Assembly: GCA_900765115.1 (NCBI GenBank)
Contig: CAAFQK010000049.1
Location: 1-24,360 of the forward strand
Length of the DNA: 24,360 nucleotides
DNA from: an uncultured Collinsella sp.
GTDB taxonomy: Bacteria > Actinomycetota > Coriobacteriia > Coriobacteriales > Coriobacteriaceae
Direction of reading: 5' to 3'
The translations under genes were made by a program, and so were the position numbers. Positions 9,452 to 16,580 of the stretch are shown here, one piece after another; position 1 is the first letter of the stretch, and every line of letters begins with the position of its first letter. The notes beneath the pieces were generated by a model. It worked only from the letters and a program-made list of their open reading frames with translations, ran no database searches and was not told where the DNA came from.

Positions 9452-9629
9452 TCATCGGGGACAGTCTTAAACGACTAGTCATCGGGGACAGTCTTTGCTG
9501 ACTTGCCGGCTCGCCGGCCGGCTGGAAAGGACTGTCCCTAGCTGCCGGCACTTGGGGACTGTCCCCAACTGCCGGGTGGCGAAAGAGTGTCCCTTGCGAC
9601 TACTCATTTAAGAACATCCCCAATGACTA
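9449..9629. repeat. REP-like repeat cluster 2
   Basis: The first 29-base unit (9449-9477) begins on the TAG stop of the permease gene, and a second, interrupted unit starts at 9476. Then come an imperfect hairpin (GGGACAGTC near 9484-9493 against GACTGTCCC near 9530-9538) and a perfect palindrome TTGGGGAC-T-GTCCCCAA (9552-9568). A 69-base block (9561-9629) nearly identical to that of cluster 1 closes it, ending in an inverted unit at 9601-9629. Order and orientation of parts match cluster 1, so both are copies of one composite repeat. Confidence 0.75.
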
Positions 9630-9639
9630 GGTGCCGTAC

Positions 9640-9670
9640 TTGACTTTAACTCTGCTTTAACTGGTACCAT
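9640..9670 (+). promoter_or_regulatory. Possible promoter of the DUF362 gene
   Basis: TTGACT at 9640-9645 is close to the -35 consensus and TACCAT at 9665-9670 is a weak -10, with a 19-base spacer that is slightly long. The region is AT-richer than its surroundings and lies 43 bases before the start codon at 9713, just after the repeat cluster. No operator is recognisable. Confidence 0.35.
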
Positions 9671-9712
9671 CCTCTATGTCTGTAACGCCATATAGACCGA
9701 GGGGATAGATCT

Positions 9713-10918
9713 ATGACCGCAACTGCACCCGCAGCACCCGCTAAGGTGTACTTCACCAACCTGCGCACGCATGCTCGCGAGAGCCAGCTCGACAAGCTCA
9801 AGCGCCTCATCCGTCACGCCGGTATCGAGCAGATCGACTTTGAGAACAAGTTCGTCGCCATCAAGATTCACTTTGGCGAGCTGGGCAACCTGAGCTTTTT
9901 GCGCCCCAACTACGCCCGCGCCGTCGCGGACGTCGTGAAGGAGCTGGGCGGCAAGCCCTTCCTCACCGACTGCAATACGCTCTATGTCGGTAGCCGCAAA
10001 AACGCGCTCGAGCACATTGATACCGCCTACCAGAACGGCTTTACCCCGTATGCTACGGGTTGCCAGATCATCATTGCCGACGGCCTCAAGGGCACCGACG
10101 AGGCGCTCGTCCCGGTCGAGGGCGGCGAGTACGTGCACGAGGCCAAGATCGGTCAGGCGCTCATGGATGCCGATATCGTGATCAGCCTCACCCACTTTAA
10201 GGGCCATGAGCAGGCCGGTTTTGGCGGCGCCATGAAGAACCTGGGCATGGGAGGCGGCAGCCGTGCCGGCAAGATGGAGCAGCATGCCGCCGGCAAGCCG
10301 AACGTCGCGACCGAGCACTGCGTTGGCTGCCATGCCTGCGAAAAGATCTGCGCGCACAACGCTATCTCGTTCGACGGCACCCGCGAGAGCGAGCTTGCCA
10401 ACGGCAACACCCGCACGGTGCACGTGGCCGCCATCGACCACGATCGCTGCGTGGGTTGCGGACGCTGCATTGCGGCATGCAACCAGGACTGCATCAAGCC
10501 CGGCTATGACGCTGCGGCCGACGTGCTCAACTGCAAGATCGCCGAGTATACGAAGGCCGTCGTCGACGGCCGCCCGAGCTTCCACATCTCGCTTGCCATG
10601 GACATCAGTCCCAACTGCGACTGCCATCCCGAAAACGATACGCCTATCGTCAACGACATCGGCATGTTCGCGAGCTTCGACCCGGTCGCCATCGACCAGG
10701 CCTGCGCCGACGCCGTCATGGCGTCTGAGCCGCTGCCCAACACCGAGCTCACCGATAGCGCGGCCAAGATGGAGCACAACCACGAGCATCTGGAGGGCGA
10801 GCAGGCCAAGGATCCCTTCTGCATCACGCATCCCGACACCGACTGGCGCGTGTGCATCGCGCATGCCGAGAAGATCGGCCTGGGCACGAGCAAGTACGAG
10901 CTCATCGAGGTCAAGTAG
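9713..10918 (+). CDS. DUF362 protein with two 4Fe-4S clusters
   Basis: This is a 401-residue cytoplasmic iron-sulfur protein of the DUF362 family. The DUF362 domain covers about residues 10-195 and continues after the ferredoxin insert (about 275-395). Two 4Fe-4S motifs sit in between: C203, C206, C209, C213 (CVGCHACEKIC) and C246, C249, C252, C256 (CVGCGRCIAAC), with an extra C260. A conserved basic/glycine stretch, HFKGHEQAGFGGAMKNLGMG (161-180), is typical of the family. The role is not established; relatives occur in anaerobes and are assumed to be electron-transfer or radical-related proteins. GAGGGG about nine bases before the ATG is a good ribosome binding site. It is a single-gene unit, closed by the terminator at 10967-11006. 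Confidence 0.9.
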   Translation: MTATAPAAPAKVYFTNLRTHARESQLDKLKRLIRHAGIEQIDFENKFVAIKIHFGELGNLSFLRPNYARAVADVVKELGGKPFLTDCNTLYVGSRKNALEHIDTAYQNGFTPYATGCQIIIADGLKGTDEALVPVEGGEYVHEAKIGQALMDADIVISLTHFKGHEQAGFGGAMKNLGMGGGSRAGKMEQHAAGKPNVATEHCVGCHACEKICAHNAISFDGTRESELANGNTRTVHVAAIDHDRCVGCGRCIAACNQDCIKPGYDAAADVLNCKIAEYTKAVVDGRPSFHISLAMDISPNCDCHPENDTPIVNDIGMFASFDPVAIDQACADAVMASEPLPNTELTDSAAKMEHNHEHLEGEQAKDPFCITHPDTDWRVCIAHAEKIGLGTSKYELIEVK

Positions 10919-10966
10919 CACCTAGCTATTAGACAAAACAAGCGCCTTTGTAGCACAACTGTTAGC

Positions 10967-11006
10967 AAAAGCCGCCCGTGAGCACAGTGCCCACGGGCGG
11001 CTTTTC
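10967..11006. terminator. Bidirectional rho-independent terminator
   Basis: GCCGCCCGTG (10971-10980) pairs perfectly with CACGGGCGGC (10992-11001) around an 11-base loop. Four T follow on the plus strand and four A precede, giving a T tract on the minus strand too. It lies between the convergent DUF362 gene (ends 10918) and hydrolase gene (ends 11052), and can stop transcription from both sides. Confidence 0.9.
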
Positions 11007-11051
11007 GGAAGTGCTAGGGGGTCAGATAGGCCAGTAAACCGTACTATTTGC

Positions 11052-12017
11052 CTAAAAATACTCGTCGAGGAAGTCGTCGACCGTGTTCCAGTAGAGTTCG
11101 GGGTCGACCTGCGCGCTCTTGGCGTGGGTGGCGCCATGGACGGTGAGCTTTTGCTTGACCTTGCTGGCGCACGCGTCGTAGTTTTGGTCGAGCATGCTGT
11201 ACGGCACAAAGGTGTCTTGGTCACCGTGGATAAACAGCATGGGAACCGTCGCGCGCTTGAGCTGTTCCACGCTGCTCGCCTTATGAAAGTCGTAGCCCGC
11301 GCGCACGTTGCACACCAAGTTTGCTACATCGAGCAAAGGAAAGCTGGGCAGGCCGAACACGTCCTTGAGCTGCAGAGAAAACTCGTCCCAAACACTCGTA
11401 TAACCGCAGTCCTCGATAATGCATTTCACGTTTGCGGGCAGAGATTCCCCCGCGACGTTCATGGCGGTCGCCGCGCCCATGGATTCGCCAAAGACCAGGA
11501 TGCGCGCCTTGGGGTCAGCCTGAACGATTCGCTCGATCCATGCGACGATGTCGAGGCGCTCGGGCCAGCCCATGCCGATATAGTCGCCGCCGGAGCGCTC
11601 GTGGGCGCGGGCGGCGGGTGCGAGTACGTTCATGCCACGGTCGTGGAAGCGTTTGGCGTATCGGGCCATACCGATGGGCTCGTTGGTATATCCATGCAGG
11701 CAGACGGCGTAGTCGTGCGTGCTCTCCGACGCAGCAAAATACCAGGCGGCAAGCTCGGTCCCGTCGTCCGCGGTGAGGTTGCTGCTCTTGCGGTTCTCCT
11801 TAAACCATGCCCGCGCCTCGGTATCCTCGGCATCCGGCTGCTCACCTTCTTTGTCGTTCTTGCTATCCTGCATCATCTTCATGGTGTATGGCGCGCGGGG
11901 ATTCAGCGCGAAGTCAAACAAAAAGTTGCCGGCAAACCCCAGCAGCGCGACAACGAGCACCAGCGTAACGACGCCGGCTATCTTGAGCTTTCGATGGGAA
12001 CGTGCGTTTTGAGACAT
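11052..12017 (-). CDS. Membrane-anchored alpha/beta hydrolase
   Basis: This is a 321-residue serine hydrolase of the alpha/beta fold. An uncleaved-looking N-terminal anchor (about 13-36, preceded by K10/K12 and R9) should place the catalytic domain outside the membrane. The oxyanion-hole region is CLHGYTN (106-112), the nucleophile elbow GESMG gives S179, the acid is D268 (IHGDQDTFVP) and the catalytic histidine is H298 (GATHAKS). The layout resembles the YqkD/Bem46 branch of acyl-peptide-like or esterase-like hydrolases; the substrate cannot be predicted. On the minus strand AGGAAAG precedes the ATG at a good distance. Its downstream end shares the terminator at 10967-11006. It is divergent from the hemolysin III-type gene, with several small inverted repeats between them. 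Confidence 0.88.
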   Translation of the reverse strand: MSQNARSHRKLKIAGVVTLVLVVALLGFAGNFLFDFALNPRAPYTMKMMQDSKNDKEGEQPDAEDTEARAWFKENRKSSNLTADDGTELAAWYFAASESTHDYAVCLHGYTNEPIGMARYAKRFHDRGMNVLAPAARAHERSGGDYIGMGWPERLDIVAWIERIVQADPKARILVFGESMGAATAMNVAGESLPANVKCIIEDCGYTSVWDEFSLQLKDVFGLPSFPLLDVANLVCNVRAGYDFHKASSVEQLKRATVPMLFIHGDQDTFVPYSMLDQNYDACASKVKQKLTVHGATHAKSAQVDPELYWNTVDDFLDEYF

Positions 12018-12034
12018 GAGAAGCTTTCCTATAA

Positions 12035-12096
12035 GATGTTAATACATCAACATTTAATGCAAGCGCATTATGGACGTTCGCCGTTGATGCGTCAAC
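12035..12096. promoter_or_regulatory. Inverted repeats upstream of the hydrolase
   Basis: Two short palindromes lie in the 186-bp divergent intergenic space: GATGT-TAAT-ACATC (12035-12048) and GTTGA-TGCG-TCAAC (12083-12096). The first is 18 bases from the hydrolase start and could be an operator over its promoter. Arms of five bases occur by chance, so the case is weak. Confidence 0.25.
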
Positions 12097-12130
12097 AGGC
12101 AAAGAATGGGTAAACGAAAGGTCACGTATG

Positions 12131-12168
12131 GTGCAAATTTCGCACGTACCTAGACGCTTTGATATAGT
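12131..12168 (+). promoter_or_regulatory. Possible promoter of the TrhA-type gene
   Basis: TATAGT at 12163-12168 is a good -10 box, with TTCGCA (12139-12144) as a poor -35 at 18 bases. GTGC...GCAC (12131-12134 and 12142-12145) forms a small inverted repeat over the -35 and could be an operator. A start near 12175 would leave a leader of about 30 bases containing GGAGG at 12188-12192. Confidence 0.4.
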
Positions 12169-12203
12169 GTTGAGAACTCTTTACGTTGGAGGATGTAACC
12201 GGC

Positions 12204-12887
12204 ATGTCCGATTCGAGCGACAGTTCTAAGCCGCGACCCAAGACCGCGGCCGTTCCACACTACACGGTGGGTGAGGAGATCATGAACTCCGTCACCCATG
12301 GTGTCGGCTGCCTGTTGGGTATCGCGGGCCTGGTGCTCCTGATCGTATTCGCCGCCCTGCGCGGCGGAGGCCCGGCCCACATGGCCGCGGCAATTGTCTA
12401 TGGCGTCAGCATTATCCTCGAATACCTAGCCTCCACGCTCTACCACGCGATTCAGCCCGCGCGCGCCAAGCGCGTGTTTCGCATCATCGATCACAGCTGC
12501 ATCTACCTGCTCATAGCCGGCAGCTATACGCCGTTTTGCCTCATCACGCTCGCAAACGACGGCGGCGCTGTGCTGTTCTTTGCCGTATGGGCCATCGCCA
12601 TCATCGGCATCGCCCTCGAGTGCTTCCTACGCGAGCGTCAACCGCACTGGGTAAGCGGCCTGGTCTACCTGCTGATGGGCTGGCTCGTTGTCTTTAAGCT
12701 GCCTGAACTTGTGGTGCTGCTCAACCCCGTGGCACTTGCCCTGCTCGCCGTCGGCGGCGTGTGCTACACCGCGGGCGTGCCGTTCTATATCGCCAAAAAC
12801 GTGCGCTATCTGCACAGCGTGTTTCACCTGTGGGTGCTCGCCGGCAGCATCTTCCAGTTCATGGCGGTGATCCTCTTCGTAATCTAG
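12204..12887 (+). CDS. Hemolysin III / TrhA family membrane protein
   Basis: This is a 227-residue, seven-helix membrane protein of the PAQR/hemolysin III family. Family hallmarks are EEIMNSVTHGVG (24-35), the LYHAI segment with H81, IIDHSCIYLLIAGSYTP (H97), and the C-terminal HSVFHLWVLAGS with H204 and H208. The histidines correspond to the zinc-site residues of PAQR proteins. Members are implicated in membrane lipid or energy homeostasis; the haemolytic activity in the name is historical. The ATG at 12204 is preferred; GGAGG at 12188-12192 is 11 bases away, a little far. A TTG at 12186 would add six residues but overlaps that site. It stands alone, about 108 bases before the CorC-like gene. 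Confidence 0.92.
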   Translation: MSDSSDSSKPRPKTAAVPHYTVGEEIMNSVTHGVGCLLGIAGLVLLIVFAALRGGGPAHMAAAIVYGVSIILEYLASTLYHAIQPARAKRVFRIIDHSCIYLLIAGSYTPFCLITLANDGGAVLFFAVWAIAIIGIALECFLRERQPHWVSGLVYLLMGWLVVFKLPELVVLLNPVALALLAVGGVCYTAGVPFYIAKNVRYLHSVFHLWVLAGSIFQFMAVILFVI

Positions 12888-12995
12888 CGACCACGCCAGC
12901 GCCCGTGCCTCCGCTCGGTCGCCAGTGCAATTGCCGTATCCGCCACCAACGTTTTAATCCGACGTCCCGAATCTTGGAGGTTCGAGAAACTCCCG

Positions 12996-14369
12996 ATGGA
13001 CATAACCATCTCCCTTATCACCACCCTCGTTTTGACCCTCATCAACGGCTACTTCTCTATGTCCGAGATGGCGCTCACCACGGCCAAGCGCGCCGTGCTG
13101 GAGCACGAGGCCGAGGAAGGCGACAAGCGCGCCGAGCGTGCCATTAAGCTGGCTGCCGACTCCGACCAGCTGCTCGCCACCATCCAGGTCGCCATCACGC
13201 TCGTGGGCTTCGCCTCGTCCGCCGTCGCCTCGACGAGTCTGTCCGACCCGCTCGCCACGTGGCTCATGAGCTTTGGCATCGCGCCGCTCTCCGCCATCGC
13301 GCGCGGCCTGGCGCCGGTCATCATCACCGTCGCGGTCGCCTTCGTGTCCATTGTGATCGGCGAGCTTGTGCCCAAGCGCATCGGCCTGGCCAATGCCGAG
13401 GGCGTGTCCAAGCAGGTCGTGGGCCCGCTTTCCGTGTTCCAAAAGATCGCCCGTCCACTCGTGTGGCTGACCGGCGCTTGCTCCGATGGCCTGGCCCGTA
13501 TCCTGCGCATCAAGAGTGCCGACGACCGCCAGAACGTCTCGGAAGAAGAGATCAAGTACATGGTCTCGGAGCAGGACGACCTGCTCGACGAGGAAAAGCG
13601 CATGATCCACGAGATCTTCGACCTAGGCGACACCGTTGCCCGCGAGGTCATGGTGCCGCGCGTGGACACCACCATGTGCGAGGACGACGAGACGGTCGCC
13701 AGCGTGCTATCCACCATGCGCCAGACCGGCTTCAGCCGCATCCCCGTCTATCACGAGGACCCCGACAACGTCGCGGGTATCGCGCACATCAAGGACCTGA
13801 TCCAGCCCGCGCTCGACGGCAAGGGCGACCAGCCCATCGCCGGCTTTTTGCGCGACGCCGCCTTTGTGCCCGACACCAAGGACATCCTGCCGCTGCTGTC
13901 CGAGATGCAGACCTCGCACGACCAGATCGTGGTGGTCGTGGACGAGTACGGCGGCACGGCCGGCATCATCACCATCGAGGACATCGTCGAGGAGATCGTG
14001 GGCGAGATCGAGGACGAGTTCGACCCCGACAACAAGTACCTCACGCGCCTTTCGCGCCGCGAGTGGCTCGTCGATGGGCGTTTTTCGTGCGATGACGCGA
14101 TTGAGCTTGGTTGGCCGCTCGAGGAAAGCGATGATTATGAGACCATCGCCGGCTGGATCTTGGAGCTTTGTGACTCGGTGCCCGACATCGGAGAGGTGTT
14201 TGAGGTCGCGGGGTACAAGTTTAAAGTGCAGTCGATGCGTGGCCAGCGCATCTCGCTCATTCGCGTGATCGCTCCGGCCGAAACCGATAAGAAGGATTCC
14301 GAGTCTTCGGTAAACGAGCCGACGACGTCGGGTGCGGGTTCCGCGAATCCGCACGACGGCGACGAGTAG
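12996..14369 (+). CDS. CorC/CNNM-type CBS-domain transporter
   Basis: This is a 457-residue protein of the HlyC/CorC (CNNM) family, linked to Mg2+ or Co2+ efflux. The CNNM membrane domain covers about 1-170, with helices near 4-22, 60-82 and 96-125 and the conserved IGELVPKRIGL segment (121-131). A linker with the EEEIKYMV motif leads to two CBS domains (about 218-270 and 280-335), the second with VVVDEYGGTAGIITIEDIVEEIVGEI. A CorC_HlyC C-terminal domain (about 350-425) and an acidic tail follow. GGAGG lies 15 bases before the ATG, which is unusually far, but no other in-frame start gives the normal N terminus. Together with the downstream MgtE/NRAMP pair the window is rich in Mg2+-related functions. 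The next gene begins 24 bases later. Confidence 0.93.
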   Translation: MDITISLITTLVLTLINGYFSMSEMALTTAKRAVLEHEAEEGDKRAERAIKLAADSDQLLATIQVAITLVGFASSAVASTSLSDPLATWLMSFGIAPLSAIARGLAPVIITVAVAFVSIVIGELVPKRIGLANAEGVSKQVVGPLSVFQKIARPLVWLTGACSDGLARILRIKSADDRQNVSEEEIKYMVSEQDDLLDEEKRMIHEIFDLGDTVAREVMVPRVDTTMCEDDETVASVLSTMRQTGFSRIPVYHEDPDNVAGIAHIKDLIQPALDGKGDQPIAGFLRDAAFVPDTKDILPLLSEMQTSHDQIVVVVDEYGGTAGIITIEDIVEEIVGEIEDEFDPDNKYLTRLSRREWLVDGRFSCDDAIELGWPLEESDDYETIAGWILELCDSVPDIGEVFEVAGYKFKVQSMRGQRISLIRVIAPAETDKKDSESSVNEPTTSGAGSANPHDGDE

Positions 14370-14393
14370 GGCAAGGAAGAGTAGGGGAGAGTT

Positions 14394-15227
14394 ATGGCAG
14401 GCCTGTTCAACATCCTTAAGGTCACCGTCAGTGAGGACAAGATCTGCGCGCACGTGCTGGTGAACCCCGGCATGCCGCTCATGACCTCGGAGGACATCGA
14501 GGCCACGGCGCGCGTGTACTACCTGGTGCCGGCGATTGCCAAGCACCTGTGCCTGGGCGATTCCGGCCGCGAGTTCCAGGACTGCATGGGTCAGACCGAG
14601 CTCTGCCACCTGCTGGAGCACGTGACGGTCGAGCTCATGAACGAGACCGGTCTTGCCGGTAGCATCTCGTGCGGCCGCACGCGCGTAAGCGAGCATGACG
14701 AGCGTGTCTTTGAGGTCGAGCTTTCGTGCCCCGATGACGCACTGGCCATCGGTGCGCTGTCGTCGGCCACCTTTATGATGGACTGGGCGTACCTGCACGC
14801 CGACCAGCCTGCCCCCGACGTGGAAGGCACGGTCGCGGGTTTGCGCAACCTGGTGCTGGGCATGCGCGCCGAGGCCGAGGGCAAGGATCCTCACGAGGCC
14901 GTCGCCGCTGCGAACGGCGAAGATGCTGCCGAGGACGAGGGCGCTGACGAGGGCGATGTGCCGGTCGACGCCGAGCCCGTTGCCGATGCGATCGCCGAGC
15001 CCGTTCCCACCGAGCCCCAGGGCGTCCCCAACTTTGACGACGAGCCCCAGGTGGCGATTGATACCGAGGGCGCGGTTGCCGAGAACCACGAGGCCTCTGC
15101 TGCCGTCTTTGGCGGTGCGGCGACGGTTCCGGCAGGACCTGCGCATGAGGGCGGCCTGCCGCTCGTGGACGGCGCCGGCGAGGACCCGGGTGCCACGGTG
15201 GCCATGCCGGCTATGCCTCAGGAGTAG
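14394..15227 (+). CDS. Stand-alone cyanophycin synthetase N-domain-like protein
   Basis: This is a 277-residue protein in two parts. Residues 1-155 resemble the N-terminal domain of cyanophycin synthetase: the motif HLLEHVTVELMNETG (72-86), the following SCGRTR (92-97), a strand with VFEVEL, and a final D-x-E-x-x-V-A-G-L-R-N-L segment (142-153) appear in the order of that domain. The ATP-grasp and Mur-ligase domains that make cyanophycin are entirely absent. Residues about 156-277 are Ala/Glu/Asp/Pro-rich, low in complexity and probably disordered. GGGGAGA stands five bases before the ATG. The gene is 24 bases downstream of the CorC-like gene and is probably cotranscribed. The homology is from remembered motifs, not a search; the function is unknown. 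Confidence 0.6.
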   Translation: MAGLFNILKVTVSEDKICAHVLVNPGMPLMTSEDIEATARVYYLVPAIAKHLCLGDSGREFQDCMGQTELCHLLEHVTVELMNETGLAGSISCGRTRVSEHDERVFEVELSCPDDALAIGALSSATFMMDWAYLHADQPAPDVEGTVAGLRNLVLGMRAEAEGKDPHEAVAAANGEDAAEDEGADEGDVPVDAEPVADAIAEPVPTEPQGVPNFDDEPQVAIDTEGAVAENHEASAAVFGGAATVPAGPAHEGGLPLVDGAGEDPGATVAMPAMPQE

Positions 15228-15306
15228 GCCTACGCGTTTATCACCATCATGTACCTGCGCCTTTGCCGTACGCAGATGAGCGGAGCGGCAAGTGATGCGC
15301 TGCGGG

Positions 15307-15312
15307 TATAAT
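15307..15312 (+). promoter_or_regulatory. -10 box upstream of the YtxH gene
   Basis: TATAAT is a perfect -10 consensus 52 bases before the ATG at 15364. The hexamer 16 bases upstream (GCGGCA) is not a good -35. Position in a 136-bp intergenic space and the AGGAGAGGA ribosome binding site downstream support it as the promoter of the YtxH-PRC pair. Confidence 0.5.
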
Positions 15313-15363
15313 GGACAGCATTCAAACGGTGGGCACCGACGTGCCCGCAGGAGAGGAATGATC

Positions 15364-15753
15364 ATGGGTAAGACTTTCAGCTTTGTCTCCGGCGCACTTT
15401 TTGGTGCCGCTGCCGGCGCTATTATCGGTGTTGCTCTGGCCCCGCGCTCGGGCGCCGAGACCCGCGCCATGGCTGCCGATATCGCCAACGACGCCTGGGA
15501 CAATATGCGCGACACCTACGAGCACAGCGCCGAGGAGGCCCGTGCTGCGGTGAATGACTTTGGCCCGATGGTCGACGCCAAGACCGACGACCTGCGCGCC
15601 AAGGTCGACCTGGCCCGCGAGCGCATGGACCAGCTGCGCGAGCAGCTCAACGACGCCATTTCGGGCGGCAACGTGACGCCTGCCGCCGACGTCGTGGTCG
15701 AGAACGCCGTCGAGGCTGATACCGAGGCTGCGGAGCCCTCGACCGAGGCATAA
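15364..15753 (+). CDS. YtxH-domain protein
   Basis: This is a 129-residue protein. The N-terminal 30 residues form a glycine/alanine-rich hydrophobic segment ending in ALAPRSGAETR, the hallmark of YtxH proteins, which are small stress-related membrane-associated proteins. The rest (about 35-100) is charged and strongly helical, likely a coiled coil, and ends in an acidic Ala/Glu tail. The ATG at 15364 is chosen because AGGAG at 15349-15353 is 10 bases away; an in-frame ATG at 15358 is only four bases from it. The stop codon overlaps the next start (TAATG), so YtxH and the PRC protein are made together and may act together. The molecular role is unknown. Confidence 0.85.
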   Translation: MGKTFSFVSGALFGAAAGAIIGVALAPRSGAETRAMAADIANDAWDNMRDTYEHSAEEARAAVNDFGPMVDAKTDDLRAKVDLARERMDQLREQLNDAISGGNVTPAADVVVENAVEADTEAAEPSTEA

Positions 15754-16508
15754 TGCGCGCCGGGGATTTTGTCGGCGCCAAGATCTATCGCAAGCCTACC
15801 GAGGACAAGCGCACCAAAAAGGACGGCACGCCGCGCAGCCCTAAAAAGCTCGGAAAGATTCACTTTCCGGTCTTTACCCCGGGCGGTACGCGCGTGGTCG
15901 GCTTTATGGTCCGCCAGTCCGATATCGCGGGCATGATCGAGCGTCCCGACCGATTCGTAGCGCTCGACGCCATTGGTGTCTACGAGGGCGCCATCGCGGT
16001 TGACGACGTCAAGGACACGTACGATGCCGCCGCCGCCAAGCGCCTCGACATCAACTTGGACGATTGCATCATCTGGGTCGGTATGGACGTGCGCACGGAA
16101 TCGGGCGACGTCGTGGGCTATTGCTCGGACGTTGAGTTCAAGCCACGCTCGGGCATCGTGCAGGCATTCTATGTGACCGCCGGTGCTGCTTCGAGTGTTT
16201 TGGTTGGTGACACGCAGGTGCCGCCGACGATGCTGCGCGGCTACGAGAACGGCGCGATGGTCGTCTCGGACGAGGTCAAGTCGCTCGGGTATTCGGGCGG
16301 TGCCGCCGCAAAGGCTGCCGAGGCAAGCGTCGTGGTGGGCGATAAGGTCAAGAAGGGCGCCAAGGTGCTCGATGACAAGGGATCGGTTGCCGTGGACAAA
16401 GGCAGTCGCGCACTGGGCAAGCAGCTCGGCAAGACGCGCGGCATGTTCAAGGCCTTTAAGGACGAATACCAAAAGGCGAGCGGTGGCTCGTCAAAAGCTA
16501 GCAAATAG
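15753..16508 (+). CDS. PRC-barrel domain protein
   Basis: This is a 251-residue soluble protein with two PRC-barrel-like beta domains. The first (about 1-85) holds the V-x-G-x-K start and HFPVFTPGGTRVVGFMV strands; the second (about 95-175) holds IIWVGMDVRTESGDVVGYCSDVEF. PRC barrels are protein- or ligand-binding modules. A Lys-rich tail (about 195-251) without a membrane segment follows and might bind nucleic acid or acidic lipid. The start codon overlaps the YtxH stop by one base. The gene is closed by the hairpin at 16530-16559. The MgtE-like protein at 18319 also begins with tandem PRC-like domains, so a common ligand or partner is conceivable. The function is not known. Confidence 0.75.
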   Translation: MRAGDFVGAKIYRKPTEDKRTKKDGTPRSPKKLGKIHFPVFTPGGTRVVGFMVRQSDIAGMIERPDRFVALDAIGVYEGAIAVDDVKDTYDAAAAKRLDINLDDCIIWVGMDVRTESGDVVGYCSDVEFKPRSGIVQAFYVTAGAASSVLVGDTQVPPTMLRGYENGAMVVSDEVKSLGYSGGAAAKAAEASVVVGDKVKKGAKVLDDKGSVAVDKGSRALGKQLGKTRGMFKAFKDEYQKASGGSSKASK

Positions 16509-16529
16509 CGACGTACCAAATGATGGGAG

Positions 16530-16566
16530 GCGAGCCGGAGACATGTTGCTCCGGCTCGCTGTGTTT
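16530..16566 (+). terminator. Rho-independent terminator after the PRC gene
   Basis: GCGAGCCGGAG (16530-16540) pairs perfectly with CTCCGGCTCGC (16549-16559) around an 8-base loop, followed by TGTGTTT. The T tract is imperfect. It lies 21 bases after the PRC stop and 21 bases before the next start, so the downstream gene may depend on readthrough or on an unseen promoter. Confidence 0.75.
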
Positions 16567-16580
16567 ATGGGGGAGGGCAC

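Noticed and set aside
9674..10921. 415-residue minus-strand reading frame
   Set aside because: It is antisense to the DUF362 iron-sulfur protein, whose two CxxCxxCxxxC motifs settle the coding strand.
12887..12922. Terminator after the TrhA-type gene
   Set aside because: Only a 6-base GCGACC/GGTCGC inverted repeat with a 24-base spacer and no T tract; too weak to call.
13707..15515. 602-residue minus-strand reading frame
   Set aside because: It is antisense to the CorC-like, cyanophycin-domain-like and YtxH genes, all of which have ribosome binding sites and recognisable motifs; the antisense product has none.
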